64,000 nt of DNA from Desulfovibrio sp. UCD-KL4C (GCF_006210265.1 NZ_VCNC01000001.1:62001-126000); one strand, 5' to 3'; positions 34,243 to 43,108 are shown, numbered from the stretch's first letter. Translations and numbers: made by a program. The notes: generated by a model from the sequence alone, not told the origin.

Positions 34243-35151
34243 ATGAATATTTCCACAATTAAAGAATTTATGAAGCGTCAGAAACTAATTCTTATTGGAA
34301 TTGCAGGTGCAATTGCCGTAATTGCAATAATTGCCTGTGTATTAGCTGTGCAGAATCACTTTGCAGAAGAGCGGGCACGTATCGCAGAGCAAAGCCGCAT
34401 TGAGCATGAGCGTGTTCTTAAAGAAAAGCAGGACAAAGCTCGTGAGAATGTGATTTTCAGTATGAAGCGGCTTATCGAAACAGGAAATGCTGAAACAGCA
34501 CTTACAGTTGCGGAGAAGAACAAAGAACTCATGAATGACGAGCTTGAGGCACTCATTCATCTGGCGACAGAAAAAGACTTGCTGCTCAGGATTGAGAATA
34601 CATCCAAATGGAATTATTCAGAAATGGCAAAGTACTATGCAAGGCTTGCCGCATTGGAACCTAGTAATTCAAAGTATACCAAGGCCCTTAAAGGGTACGA
34701 TCGCAAACTTAACAGAAGATTGGAAAAAAAACTTTATGCTCGTGCGCAAAGACTTCCAATGCGTGACTACAAAGCCAATATGGATATTTACGCTGAACTG
34801 ATGCGGTTGAACCCCACCGAAGGGTTATATAAAAGCAAATATGAGCGTTACAAGTCTAAGTACGATGATTTTATGAAAGAACTTGAGAAGTTCGGTGATA
34901 AGCCGGAAAAAACATCCGCAGGCTACTATATAGAAGTCGAAAAATATTTAAAGGAAAAATCGGAATTTCCAGAAACTGTACAAATGGAACGTTGTACAGA
35001 TTGCTATTATACGGATAAAGGCTGGCTTGTCGGTTGTAATTACAGTGAAAAAAATGAAGTAGGTTCAAGATTCAGCGAATTTTTATGGTTCACGATTACT
35101 AATTCCACAGTGCAAAAAGTTGAATCTGCTGGGACATATACTGTAAATTAA
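34243..35151 (+). CDS. Hypothetical single-pass membrane protein
   Basis: 302 residues. One N-terminal membrane helix (LILIGIAGAIAVIAIIACVL, residues 15-34), then a highly charged coiled coil (ARIAEQSRIEHERVLKEKQD), then TPR-like helical pairs (YARLAALEPSNSKYTKAL). The C-terminal domain has a CTDCYY motif and ends in beta-rich sequence. The protein is probably anchored with its body outside the cytoplasmic membrane. Family unknown. Followed by a strong terminator. Confidence 0.65.
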   Translation: MNISTIKEFMKRQKLILIGIAGAIAVIAIIACVLAVQNHFAEERARIAEQSRIEHERVLKEKQDKARENVIFSMKRLIETGNAETALTVAEKNKELMNDELEALIHLATEKDLLLRIENTSKWNYSEMAKYYARLAALEPSNSKYTKALKGYDRKLNRRLEKKLYARAQRLPMRDYKANMDIYAELMRLNPTEGLYKSKYERYKSKYDDFMKELEKFGDKPEKTSAGYYIEVEKYLKEKSEFPETVQMERCTDCYYTDKGWLVGCNYSEKNEVGSRFSEFLWFTITNSTVQKVESAGTYTVN

Positions 35152-35172
35152 TCTATAGTTTTCATTATCTCT

Positions 35173-35213
35173 AAAAAGCTCCGCTCAGATAATTATCTGG
35201 GCGGAGCTTTTTT
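35173..35213 (+). terminator. Intrinsic terminator
   Basis: An 18-bp stem (AAAAAGCTCCGCTCAGAT against 35195-35212, with one G-T pair), a 4-base loop and a run of six T. Confidence 0.93.
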
Positions 35214-35253
35214 ATGAGCTATGAAAAAGCGTGTGAAACTTAGAGACTTAAGT

Positions 35254-35547
35254 TTAGTCTTCGACTTCTTTCAGCCATTCTTCCAAAGTATCGATGATTT
35301 TACGCGCCTGAACAGGGCTGGAAATATTGAATTTAGATTGAGGACGATATTCACCGTTCATCTTGCGAAAGCGACGGATTGTGTACATATCTTTCCCGAA
35401 TTCTTCGGTTTTGCGGTCAAGCTGTTGGTAACGGAAAAGGATAGTTGTCCATGCCCCCTTGGTGAGGACTTCTTTTGCCAGTTCTTTTACAACAATTTGT
35501 CCGTCTTCTTCATATTGTATGGTCAAGTCTTCGATTGTAGAACTCAT
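35254..35547 (-). CDS. Conserved hypothetical protein, 97 residues
   Basis: ATG 35547 sits 5 bases after AAGGAG; the open frame upstream to 35610 has no ribosome site. The protein (MSSTIEDLTIQYEEDGQIVV...) has the phrase LTKGAWTTILFRYQQLDRKT followed by basic KDMYTIRRFRKMNGEYRPQS. I recall this as a small family conserved in Desulfovibrio and relatives, with no known role. Cytoplasmic. Confidence 0.75.
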   Translation of the reverse strand: MSSTIEDLTIQYEEDGQIVVKELAKEVLTKGAWTTILFRYQQLDRKTEEFGKDMYTIRRFRKMNGEYRPQSKFNISSPVQARKIIDTLEEWLKEVED

Positions 35548-35814
35548 ATAATCTCCTTGAAGGGTTGTTTTTATATTATAGGATTTGCCGTAAATGTGTG
35601 CTCTTGTCAAAGGCGATCCTTGCAGGGCTGTGCTTACATGATTTTTAACGGGAGTATTTTTAAGTTGGATTATAAGACGAAATTATTTTTGCAGTCATAA
35701 AATAGTGTATTAATTAAGTGTTATATTGACATTAATTATATCGTTATGTAGCTATTTATCATTTAGAGGGAGAAGTCTTGTTGGCGATTAACAATTAATT
35801 ACGGAGCGATGATT

Positions 35815-36315
35815 ATGAAAAGTTTGATGAAGGCTTGCGTGTTGTCGATGGCGATGTTGGTGTTGATGTGCGGGATTGCGGGGGCAGCTGATTTTAATGC
35901 GCAGGGGAGTGCGATTGTACCGCATATGAGAAGTTGTATGACCTATAATCCTACCAATAGTACCTCCACTGGCATGTATTTATCTAATATAACAGATAAA
36001 AATATAAATTGTAAAATAAGCGTATATGATCAAAATGGGAATGATATTTCCTCTTATGGATATGTTATGACTGTTATTCCCAATAGTACTGGCTATCAAT
36101 ATGTAGCTAGTGGATCTCAAGCTTTTGATATCGCAGCTCATTCTTCATGCTATTTTAAATATTCTGGAACATTCAATGCCAGAACTTTTGGATATGCTGT
36201 TGTTAAATGGAATTCTAGCGATGCTTTAATGACAAAAGCTCTTGTTGGAGCTGTAGAATACAGTTCAGAAATGTCTGGCGGAAATGTTTATATCAACAAC
36301 GGCCACCCTTTCTAG
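35815..36315 (+). CDS. Secreted hypothetical protein
   Basis: 166 residues. A clear signal peptide (MKSLMKACVLSMAMLVLMCG, with cleavage probably after GIAGA). The mature part is Ser/Asn/Tyr-rich and beta-like (YLSNITDKNINCKISVYDQN). Three Cys could form disulfides. The start is ATG 35815, 8 bases after GGAG; ATG 35809 is too close to it. The 5' part of the coding sequence is unusually rich in G and T. A frameshifted relative lies at 63064. Function unknown. Confidence 0.7.
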   Translation: MKSLMKACVLSMAMLVLMCGIAGAADFNAQGSAIVPHMRSCMTYNPTNSTSTGMYLSNITDKNINCKISVYDQNGNDISSYGYVMTVIPNSTGYQYVASGSQAFDIAAHSSCYFKYSGTFNARTFGYAVVKWNSSDALMTKALVGAVEYSSEMSGGNVYINNGHPF

Positions 36316-36357
36316 TTCTCACAGCAGATCTAATCTAACTTCCAATTCACATTCCAC

Positions 36358-36384
36358 AAGGCCAAGGTTAACCCTTTGGCCTTT
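36358..36384. terminator. Terminator between convergent genes
   Basis: AAGGCCAA pairs with TTGGCCTT around GGTTAACCCT; T-rich sequence follows (TTTCTCATTTC). It serves the secreted protein gene and perhaps the convergent ATP-grasp gene. Confidence 0.65.
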
Positions 36385-36407
36385 CTCATTTCTAGTTTAA
36401 TTCTCTT

Positions 36408-37577
36408 CTATTCAAATTCAAAATACTTACTAAAATCTGCATGCAGCACATTCTTAAGCTCTGCCATATTATCCTTCTCCACTTCCGCAAACATAAATGC
36501 GAAAACTGGGAATATTTTATAATCAATCTTACGTAATTCTAGTGGTTTAGTGAAATAGGAATTGAATGCTTCGTAATCAATTTTTTTAATTTTTGTACGA
36601 TCAATGCTCGAATCAACATCAGCGATAATCATGGCGTAAACTTTATCTTTGTTCTTCTCGAATATTTCATTCCAATCTGGAGTAAGGCCTTGCATGAAAT
36701 ACTTATATGGGTTGATTCCATACGCAAAGTAGGCAAGGTCAGTTACGCACCATCCGGCAAAGCGCATGGGGTTTACTTCTATTACTCCTAGATTCCCTTT
36801 GTCGTCGCCTCTGATTTCTATGTGAAGCGGGAAGTTTTTGAGTTCGGTTCTTTTACCAATTTCAGCAAGCAGGGCTTCAAATTTTGCATGCCATTTTTTG
36901 ATGATTTCTGTGGATGTGATGTAGACTCGGTCGCTAACGTCATCGCTGGATGCGAAAAGATGCCCAAAAATATTTAGAATTACAGGCTTTCCTTCTTCGT
37001 CAAAGTAGACATCAACAGCAAATTCTTCACCCTCAATGCATTGCTCAATGATAAACATATCCAGTTCAAGAACTTTTGCTGGATACATGGTTTTAATGTG
37101 TTCAACTTCGTCTTTGATTTCAGCTACAGCTTCATGCCAGCCCTTGATAGATTCAACCATATGCACGCCAAGGCTAAAAAAACCTACGCTAGGTTTAATT
37201 ACGCAGGGGATAGGCAAATCAGCCGGATTAACTGAGTCAAGGTCTTCAAAAGCAACAGTTTTATAAAAAAAGTCTGGATATAGATCTTTTACTAAATCAC
37301 GGAAAGCTGCTTTGTCTTTGAACAGGCGAATTTTTTGCGGCAATCCGTTGAAATTTAAATTGTTGTCGATCCAGTCTATAGCATTTTCAGAATTGGAATA
37401 AACAGGCTGATTGGGATTTGACTTGTATGAGTCAATGAAATTTTTCCCTCTTTCTAGCGAAAGGGGAGATCCTAAAAGTGCAGCTTCTGCTGTATCATTG
37501 CTTAAAACTTTTGCGTTAAGTTCGATCAAGGTGTTTTTTAATAGATCAGATACATATGGTTTCTCTAAAATAAACAT
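36408..37577 (-). CDS. ATP-grasp domain protein
   Basis: About 389 residues from ATG 37577, which has AGGA upstream; GTG 37610 would add 11 residues. ATP-grasp features: PIPCVIKPSVGFFSLGVHMV (nucleotide-binding Lys and loop), IIEQCIEGEEFAVDVYFDEE, and the metal-ligand segment IEIRGDDKGNLGVIEVNPMR. The N-terminal ~100 residues are a Rossmann-like preATP-grasp domain. These enzymes join a carboxylate to an amine or thiol using ATP; the substrate is unknown. It stands alone between hairpins. Confidence 0.85.
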   Translation of the reverse strand: MFILEKPYVSDLLKNTLIELNAKVLSNDTAEAALLGSPLSLERGKNFIDSYKSNPNQPVYSNSENAIDWIDNNLNFNGLPQKIRLFKDKAAFRDLVKDLYPDFFYKTVAFEDLDSVNPADLPIPCVIKPSVGFFSLGVHMVESIKGWHEAVAEIKDEVEHIKTMYPAKVLELDMFIIEQCIEGEEFAVDVYFDEEGKPVILNIFGHLFASSDDVSDRVYITSTEIIKKWHAKFEALLAEIGKRTELKNFPLHIEIRGDDKGNLGVIEVNPMRFAGWCVTDLAYFAYGINPYKYFMQGLTPDWNEIFEKNKDKVYAMIIADVDSSIDRTKIKKIDYEAFNSYFTKPLELRKIDYKIFPVFAFMFAEVEKDNMAELKNVLHADFSKYFEFE

Positions 37578-37734
37578 CTGAAATCCTGTGGTTATGGAAT
37601 AATGTTTCACTATAATTATGAAACCTTTTAAGGAATACAGATATTAATAATAAGAGAAAGGTAAATTGTACAGGGGCAGATTGTAAAAGCTTGCAGATAA
37701 TAGAAGATATGTAATGACTTATTTAATAAGAAAG

Positions 37735-37827
37735 GGGGAGGAAGTGAGCCACCCCTCCCCTGTTTAAGAAAAATTTCGCCTGTTGTCATCACTTTGAGCT
37801 TTCGGCTCCACCCGAGCTCATGTGATG
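37735..37827 (-). ncRNA. Candidate structured RNA in a gene-free stretch (37578-37946)
   Basis: Two strong hairpins lie close together. One is at 37787-37827, where CATCAC/GTGATG encloses TGAGCT/AGCTCA and a CGG/CCG tip. The other is a GGGGAGG/CCTCCCC stem at 37735-37760, followed on the - strand by CTTTCTTATT. Read on the - strand this could be a short RNA of about 110-130 bases with a terminator, or the leader of the ATP-grasp gene. It matches no riboswitch or small RNA that I know. The fold is also possible on the + strand. Confidence 0.35.
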
Positions 37828-37900
37828 GACTTTTCGAACAATAGTTTTTTTAGCCAATCTATTCTTGCATACCAGACAATTCGTGGCATAAAACTAGAAA

Positions 37901-37934
37901 CGGTCGATTCCGGGTTGCCCGCCGGAATCGACCG
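37901..37934 (-). terminator. Terminator of the first Fe-alcohol dehydrogenase gene
   Basis: A 13-bp perfect stem (CGGTCGATTCCGG / CCGGAATCGACCG) with an 8-base loop; on the - strand it is followed by TTTCTAGTTTT. It lies 12 bases after the dehydrogenase stop. Confidence 0.85.
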
Positions 37935-37946
37935 ATTTTCTTTTAA

Positions 37947-39128
37947 TTAAAGTGCTGCTTTATAGATAGCAGCTACTGCTGCGTCAGACATGCTACGTGG
38001 GTTAGTAAGACCACATGCATCTTTCTGTGCGTTAGCTGTCATAACTGCGATATCTTTTTCAGAAACCTTCTTACCATAACGTTCGCCAAGAGCAATCAAG
38101 CCGTCAGGAATACCTACATCGGTTGAAAGTTTGCGAATTGCTGCAAGACACTCATCTGCGCCATCACGTTTGGACATTCCTGAGAGATCAGCGCCAAGCC
38201 ATTCAGCCATGTCGCAGAAGCGATCAATTTTGGAAATTAAGTTGTACTGCTCAACGTGTGGAAGGAGAATAGCATTACATTCACCATGTGGAAGGTCGTA
38301 GAATCCACCAAGCTGATGAGCCATAGCATGAACATGTCCGAGGCTGGCATTATTGAAAGCCATACCACCCAAATACTGTGCATAACACATGCCTTCACGA
38401 GCTTCGATATCTTGACCGTTAGCAACTGCGCGGCGCAGGTACTTAGAAACGAGTCTGATAGATTTTTCAGCACAAGCGTCTGTGATAGGAGTTGCAATTG
38501 TTGAAACATATGCTTCAACTGAGTGAGTAAGAGCGTCCATACCGGTAGCTGCGGTAAGGGATGGTGGCATACCCATCATGAGTAATGGATCATCAAGAGC
38601 TATACCAGGTGTTACGCGCCAGTCAACGATTGCCATTTTAACTTTACGTGATGTGTCGGTGATGATGCAGAAACGAGTCATTTCTGAAGCTGTTCCGGCA
38701 GTAGTGTTCACGGCAATGTAAGGAGGCATTGGCTTAGTAGATTTATCTACGCCTTCGTAATCATGAATTGTGCCGCCGTTAGCAATAACAAGTCCGATAC
38801 CTTTACCACAATCATGTGAGCTACCGCCGCCAAGAGTGATAAGTGAATCACATTTGTTGTCCTGGTATACTTTTACACCAGCGCCAACATTTTTATCGGT
38901 TGGGTTAGGGATAGTTTCATCATAAACAACGCAATCCATTCCTTCTGCTTTCAAGATGTCTACAATTTGTTTGGTGATACCTACGCCAGTGATTCCCTTA
39001 TCTGTTACTAGAAGTGGCTTTTTGCCCCCTAGTGAGCGAATGCGAGCTGGAATTTCTTTGTGTGCACCGATACCGATGAGGGTAACACTTGGAATAAAGA
39101 AACCGTGTACTTCTTCACGTACTGCCAT
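37947..39128 (-). CDS. Iron-containing alcohol dehydrogenase (group III)
   Basis: 393 residues from ATG 39128, with AAAGGA upstream; an earlier ATG at 39137 overlaps that site. Motifs: LITLGGGSSHDCGKGIGLV (NAD binding), NTTAGTASEMTRFCIITD, and metal ligands in GMDALTHSVEAYVS and HAMAHQLGGFYDLPHGECNA. It closely resembles the abundant D. vulgaris/D. gigas Fe-ADH, oxidising ethanol and similar alcohols to aldehydes. A sigma-54 promoter and activator sites lie upstream, and the gene ends at a strong terminator, so it forms its own transcript. The aldehyde product would be a substrate for Mop (52466). Confidence 0.93.
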   Translation of the reverse strand: MAVREEVHGFFIPSVTLIGIGAHKEIPARIRSLGGKKPLLVTDKGITGVGITKQIVDILKAEGMDCVVYDETIPNPTDKNVGAGVKVYQDNKCDSLITLGGGSSHDCGKGIGLVIANGGTIHDYEGVDKSTKPMPPYIAVNTTAGTASEMTRFCIITDTSRKVKMAIVDWRVTPGIALDDPLLMMGMPPSLTAATGMDALTHSVEAYVSTIATPITDACAEKSIRLVSKYLRRAVANGQDIEAREGMCYAQYLGGMAFNNASLGHVHAMAHQLGGFYDLPHGECNAILLPHVEQYNLISKIDRFCDMAEWLGADLSGMSKRDGADECLAAIRKLSTDVGIPDGLIALGERYGKKVSEKDIAVMTANAQKDACGLTNPRSMSDAAVAAIYKAAL

Positions 39129-39199
39129 TTTGACCATCCTTTAAGCTACAGGTTTTTGAAGGTTGTACTTGTCGAGTGCTTATTAATGAATCTCTATTA

Positions 39200-39214
39200 G
39201 CAATAATGAGGCCA
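39200..39214 (-). promoter_or_regulatory. Sigma-54 promoter of the Fe-alcohol dehydrogenase gene
   Basis: The - strand reads TGGCCTCATTATTGC: TGGC at -24 and TTGC at -12, with exactly 10 bases between GG and GC. The predicted start point near 39188 gives a leader of about 60 bases before ATG 39128. A possible IHF site (AATCAATGGTCTA, 39289-39301) lies between it and the upstream array. Confidence 0.8.
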
Positions 39215-39335
39215 AAGTTTAACTTGTTTTATTTCAAATGCTTATGTGTTTCATGGGGTGAGCGTAGTGGATCGCTACTCTTTAAAAAAATCAATGGTCT
39301 AAGGTTTCGTATTACAAAAATGTGAAGGAGGGAGG

Positions 39336-39367
39336 CTCGGAATGGTTATAAAACGTACCATTCCGAG
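39336..39367 (-). terminator. Hairpin after the sigma-54 activator gene
   Basis: CTCGGAATGG pairs perfectly with CCATTCCGAG over a 12-base loop, 64 bases downstream of the activator stop and just beyond the activator binding array. The - strand flank is C/T-rich (CCTCCCTCC) rather than a T-run. Confidence 0.6.
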
Positions 39368-39370
39368 TGC

Positions 39371-39408
39371 TGTGTCATTTTGTCTCAGTATATAAAGGCT
39401 GTGTGTCA
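39371..39408. promoter_or_regulatory. Three-copy heptamer array, probable activator binding site (UAS) for the alcohol dehydrogenase
   Basis: On the + strand: TGTGTCA (39371), 3 bases, TGTCTCA (39381), 14 bases, TGTGTCA (39402). Starts are 10 and 21 bp apart, so all copies lie on one face of the helix. It ends 157 bp upstream of the sigma-54 promoter. The same array with identical spacing occurs at 56697-56734. Confidence 0.75.
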
Positions 39409-39430
39409 CTCATTTTTGGGTTGTCTTGGT

Positions 39431-40771
39431 CTATAAATTATATTTATCAATTTTGCGGTAAAGGGTTTTACGGCCTATACCAAGGGCTTGCGCAGCTTTA
39501 AGTCTGTTGCCGTTAAAAAAATCTATAGCCTTGATAATGTGTTCCCGTTCCATGCGTTCAAGGGAGAGTATGCCGGTTTCACGGTCCCGCTCCGGTTGAT
39601 CTGCAATTTCACGAGGAAGACAGTTGCAGGTGATTACATAATTGTCGGATAGGATGATGCTGCGCTCCAGAACGTTTCTTAGTTCACGGACATTACCCGG
39701 CCAATAGTAGGAAAGCATACACTGCATGGCCCGTTCGCTCACTGTGTACTCGCCTTGTCCTATCTGCTGCCCGAGTTTGTTAAGAAAGAAATCAACCAGA
39801 AGAGGAACGTCTTCACGGCGATCTTTTAGCGGCGGCAGGTTGATATTGAACACATTGATGCGGTGAAAAAGAGCTTCGTGAAATCTTCCGGCTTCAACTT
39901 CCTGCGCAAGGTTGCGGTTGGTGGCAAAAAGAAAGCGTATGTCGACTGTCCGTTCGTCTTTTTCTCCGACTCTGCGGAAATTATGCGATTCCAGTACTCG
40001 CAGTAGTGAAGCCTGCACTTCCATCGGCAGTTCGCCTATTTCATCAAGAAAAAGAGTACCGGTATGGGCAAAGGTCATCAGACCGTCACTGTTGTCCATA
40101 GCTCCGGTAAATGAGCCGCGGGTATGACCGAAAAGTTCACTGCGTGCGAGTTCTTTTTGCAGAGTTGCACAGTTCTTTACAATAAGAGGTTTGCCGGCAC
40201 GCTGGCTTGCAGTGTGGATGCTGTGCGCAACAACGTCTTTACCTGCACCGGAATCTCCGGTGATAAGGACTGGTACTCCTGTCGGGGCGACTTTGCCTAT
40301 CAAGTGGTGAATATGTTTTATTGAAGCGGCTTGGCCAATGAGCTGCGTGCTTGCTGTATCATTTTGTGAGTGTTTATAGCTCCGGTTTTCACGCTGTAGA
40401 CAGACTCTTTGCCATGCGCGGTCAACAACTAATTCCATCCTATCGAGCCTGAAGGGCTTGGTAATATAGTCATAAGCACCAATACGGATAGCTTCCACTG
40501 CATTATCAATATTGCCGTGTCCGGTGATGAGAATTACTTCTATCTCCGGTTCAATATCTTTGAATTCTGTAAGCAGTTCAAGCCCGTCTCCGTCAGGCAG
40601 TCTTATATCTGAAACGATAATATCAAAGCGGACTTTGCGCATTTGCTCTCTAGCCGCCTGAGCGCAACTTGCCGTATGGATAGTCCGTTCAGGGCTTGCA
40701 AGTTCCTTGCTAAGTAATTTCAGTATGGACTCTTCATCATCGACAACAAGAATTTTATAAGATTCTGGCAT
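39431..40771 (-). CDS. Sigma-54-dependent response regulator (NtrC family)
   Basis: 446 residues. Receiver domain 1-~120 with acidic pocket VVDDEES and phospho-acceptor D55 (IIVSDIRLPDGDG). AAA+ domain ~145-380: Walker A GDSGAGKDVVAHSI, the sigma-54 loop as GSFTGA rather than the usual GAFTGA, and Walker B GTLFLDEIGELP. C-terminal Fis-type helix-turn-helix (IIKAIDFFNGNRLKAAQALG then IGRKTLYRKI). It is encoded 13 bases after its kinase. It is the natural candidate for binding the arrays at 39371 and 56697 and activating the alcohol dehydrogenase and mop promoters. Confidence 0.95.
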   Translation of the reverse strand: MPESYKILVVDDEESILKLLSKELASPERTIHTASCAQAAREQMRKVRFDIIVSDIRLPDGDGLELLTEFKDIEPEIEVILITGHGNIDNAVEAIRIGAYDYITKPFRLDRMELVVDRAWQRVCLQRENRSYKHSQNDTASTQLIGQAASIKHIHHLIGKVAPTGVPVLITGDSGAGKDVVAHSIHTASQRAGKPLIVKNCATLQKELARSELFGHTRGSFTGAMDNSDGLMTFAHTGTLFLDEIGELPMEVQASLLRVLESHNFRRVGEKDERTVDIRFLFATNRNLAQEVEAGRFHEALFHRINVFNINLPPLKDRREDVPLLVDFFLNKLGQQIGQGEYTVSERAMQCMLSYYWPGNVRELRNVLERSIILSDNYVITCNCLPREIADQPERDRETGILSLERMEREHIIKAIDFFNGNRLKAAQALGIGRKTLYRKIDKYNL

Positions 40772-40784
40772 TTCTATTTTCTCA

Positions 40785-41966
40785 CTATATTGGAAGAAGT
40801 ACTGTGAAACATGAGCCTTGGTTTGGTTCGCTGTCCACTACGATTTCGCCGTTATGCTCTCGAACGATATTGTAGCAGGTGGATAAGCCTATACCTATTC
40901 CGCGCCCGACTGATTTCGTCGTAAAAAAAGGTTCAAAAAGCATGTCTTTGTTTTCCGGTGGAATTCCGCATCCAGAGTCACTGACTTTCAGTCCTACGTG
41001 GGTGGCTGTGGAAAATGTTTTTACATGAATTTCCCCTGATTCACCTACTGCATCAATTGCGTTGGTCATAAGATTTAGTATCACCTGCTTAAGTTGAGCT
41101 TCATCTCCGTATATGTGAGATAACGATGAGGATAGTTCTGCATGAAGGTCGATATCTTTTCTTTTCCGGAACTGATGGTCCAGTAATCGCAATGTGTCTT
41201 TTGCTACCTGATTGAAGTCGACAGGAAGGAAATCTGCTGCAACCGGACGGCTGAATGAAAGCAGAGTTTTTACAATATCCTGACAACGCAGGCATTCTTT
41301 CAAAATAGTATTTGTGTAGTCGTTCAGATCTTCCGCAAGGTCATCCGGTACAGAATCGTCCAGTCTGGCAAGTCTACGCTGAATTCCTTCTGCAAATCCG
41401 GCTACAGCAGCCATGGGGTTATTTATTTCATGGGCAACACCGGCGGCAAGCACGCCTATGGTCGCCATTTTTTCAGCCTGATAGAACTTTGCCTGATATT
41501 CCTTTTCTAAAGTAACATCCCTCTTAAATATAAGAATGCGGTTTTCAGTAAGATCCGGGTTTTTTAGTGGTGAGGCGACCATGTCAAACTGCATGTTCTT
41601 TCCGTCAACTCGGAAAATAGCTGTTTCTTTACATACAGAGTTGGTGGAGAGCGCGCGGAAAGCAGGACATTCAGAGCAAGGTTTCTTGTCATGCCTAAAC
41701 AGGCTGTAGCACTTTCTGCCTATAGGATTAACACCTGGGAAAAGCTCTTCAAAAACATGGTTGACAGAAATTATTTCGAGATTTTCAGACAGAACCATCA
41801 TTACATCGGTTATGCCATCAAGGATGGCTGCAATTTCGCGTCTTTGGTCCTCTGAGTGGAGATTGAGTTCCGTTAGTTCCTGAATGTTTTTTTGCAATTC
41901 CTGAAAGAAATTTAGTTTGTTATGCTCAATGCCTATAAGGTCAAGGAGTGATGTGTTGCTGCTCAT
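40785..41966 (-). CDS. PAS sensor histidine kinase paired with the sigma-54 regulator
   Basis: 393 residues from ATG 41966, whose A is shared with the stop of the upstream alcohol dehydrogenase (TAATG), with GAGG at good spacing. The frame extends to 42005 but has no better start. A PAS domain carries a Cys cluster (RKCYSLFRHDKKPCSECPAF). HisKA has AAGVAHEINNPMAAVAGFAE. The ATPase has NLMTNAIDAVGESGE, DSGCGIPPEN and GRGIGIGLSTCYNIV. No membrane helix, so it senses a cytoplasmic cue. Translational coupling to the dehydrogenase suggests the cue is linked to alcohol, aldehyde or redox state. Confidence 0.92.
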   Translation of the reverse strand: MSSNTSLLDLIGIEHNKLNFFQELQKNIQELTELNLHSEDQRREIAAILDGITDVMMVLSENLEIISVNHVFEELFPGVNPIGRKCYSLFRHDKKPCSECPAFRALSTNSVCKETAIFRVDGKNMQFDMVASPLKNPDLTENRILIFKRDVTLEKEYQAKFYQAEKMATIGVLAAGVAHEINNPMAAVAGFAEGIQRRLARLDDSVPDDLAEDLNDYTNTILKECLRCQDIVKTLLSFSRPVAADFLPVDFNQVAKDTLRLLDHQFRKRKDIDLHAELSSSLSHIYGDEAQLKQVILNLMTNAIDAVGESGEIHVKTFSTATHVGLKVSDSGCGIPPENKDMLFEPFFTTKSVGRGIGIGLSTCYNIVREHNGEIVVDSEPNQGSCFTVLLPI

Positions 41967-43108
41967 TACCATGCCTCGTTGCATATATTTAGAAGATCGC
42001 TCCAATCAGCCTCTCTGGGGTTTGGAACAGCGCAGGCATCCTGAACAGCCAGATGACATATTTCTTCTAAGTGATTGTTGTCAGGAAGGATATCGCGCAA
42101 CCGCATGGGAATGCCCAGATCTTCAAACATATGCTGCAATGTGTTGCAAACCTGATCGGCCTTAATATCTGTTGAGCAGATGTGTGCGCCGTTAATAGTT
42201 CGGGCTATAATTGCCATTTTAGTTTTACAGCTTGAGATGTTGAAGCGCATGACTGCTGGAAGCAAGATAGGAAGCGTCATGCCGTGCATTACATCATAGC
42301 GACCGCCTAACGAATGAGCTACAGCATGACCGATGCCAAGTCCTGCATTACTGAAAGACATCCCTGCCGCAGTGCTTGCAATTGATAAATTTGTTAAGGC
42401 TTCAGGATCTTTCGTGTCTGCCGCAGGCTTAAGATTTTCAGTTATCAGTTTGATAGCGTTTAAAGCTTGTGATTCCGTGAAAGGAGAAGCTAGTCTCGAG
42501 ACATAAGATTCAATGGCGTGGGTCAGTGCGTCAACAGCAGATGATAGAATTAATTTACGGGATTTAGTAATAAGTAAGTCTGGATCAATAATTGAAATAT
42601 TCGGGACCAGTGAACGACTGATAATGGACATTTTTACTTGCCGTTTTGTGTCTGTGATAATTGCGTATTGTGAGACATCTGATCCTCCGCCAGCAGTGGT
42701 AGGGATGAAGATCATTGGCGGCAGGGGGTGACTGATTCTGTTTGCGCCTTCGTAGTCGCTGATTTGTCCGCCGTTACTTACTATTGTTGCGATTCCCTTT
42801 GCTGTGTCAATGGGACTGCCGCCGCCAAGCCCGATAATAACATCGGCCTTGTGCTCAAGATACAACTTTGCTCCTTCATGAATTTGAGTGTCACGAGGGT
42901 TTGAAGTAACATCATTAAAGTATGCACAGTCCATCTTAGCATTTTCAAGAATATTCAGAATTTGTTTTACCCATCCGGACTCTTCAAGTCCTGCATCGCT
43001 AACGAGTAAAACCCTTTTGGCTCCAAGTCGCTGTGCACATGAAGCAAGGTACTTGATACTACCGTTGCCAAAGATTATTTCCGGTATGGCAAATTTAGTT
43101 ATCTGCAC
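41966..43108 (-). CDS. Second iron-containing alcohol dehydrogenase
   Basis: 380 residues, divergent in sequence from the enzyme at 37947. GNGSIKYLASCAQRLGAKRV at the N terminus, GLGGGSPIDTAKGIATIVSN for NAD, IPTTAGGGSDVSQYAIITDT, and metal ligands in SAVDALTHAIESYVS and GHAVAHSLGGRYDVMHG. First gene of a three-gene operon with the kinase and the sigma-54 regulator. I found no sigma-54 promoter in its upstream region (43109-43211). Substrate range unknown; it may act as a second dehydrogenase or as a sensor-like partner of the kinase. Confidence 0.92.
   Translation of the reverse strand: MQITKFAIPEIIFGNGSIKYLASCAQRLGAKRVLLVSDAGLEESGWVKQILNILENAKMDCAYFNDVTSNPRDTQIHEGAKLYLEHKADVIIGLGGGSPIDTAKGIATIVSNGGQISDYEGANRISHPLPPMIFIPTTAGGGSDVSQYAIITDTKRQVKMSIISRSLVPNISIIDPDLLITKSRKLILSSAVDALTHAIESYVSRLASPFTESQALNAIKLITENLKPAADTKDPEALTNLSIASTAAGMSFSNAGLGIGHAVAHSLGGRYDVMHGMTLPILLPAVMRFNISSCKTKMAIIARTINGAHICSTDIKADQVCNTLQHMFEDLGIPMRLRDILPDNNHLEEICHLAVQDACAVPNPREADWSDLLNICNEAW

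Noticed and set aside
37770-37800. A GTGATGA...CGAAA string on the - strand resembling a hammerhead ribozyme core
   Set aside because: The invariant first C is G, the helix II segment does not pair, and the other helices are absent.
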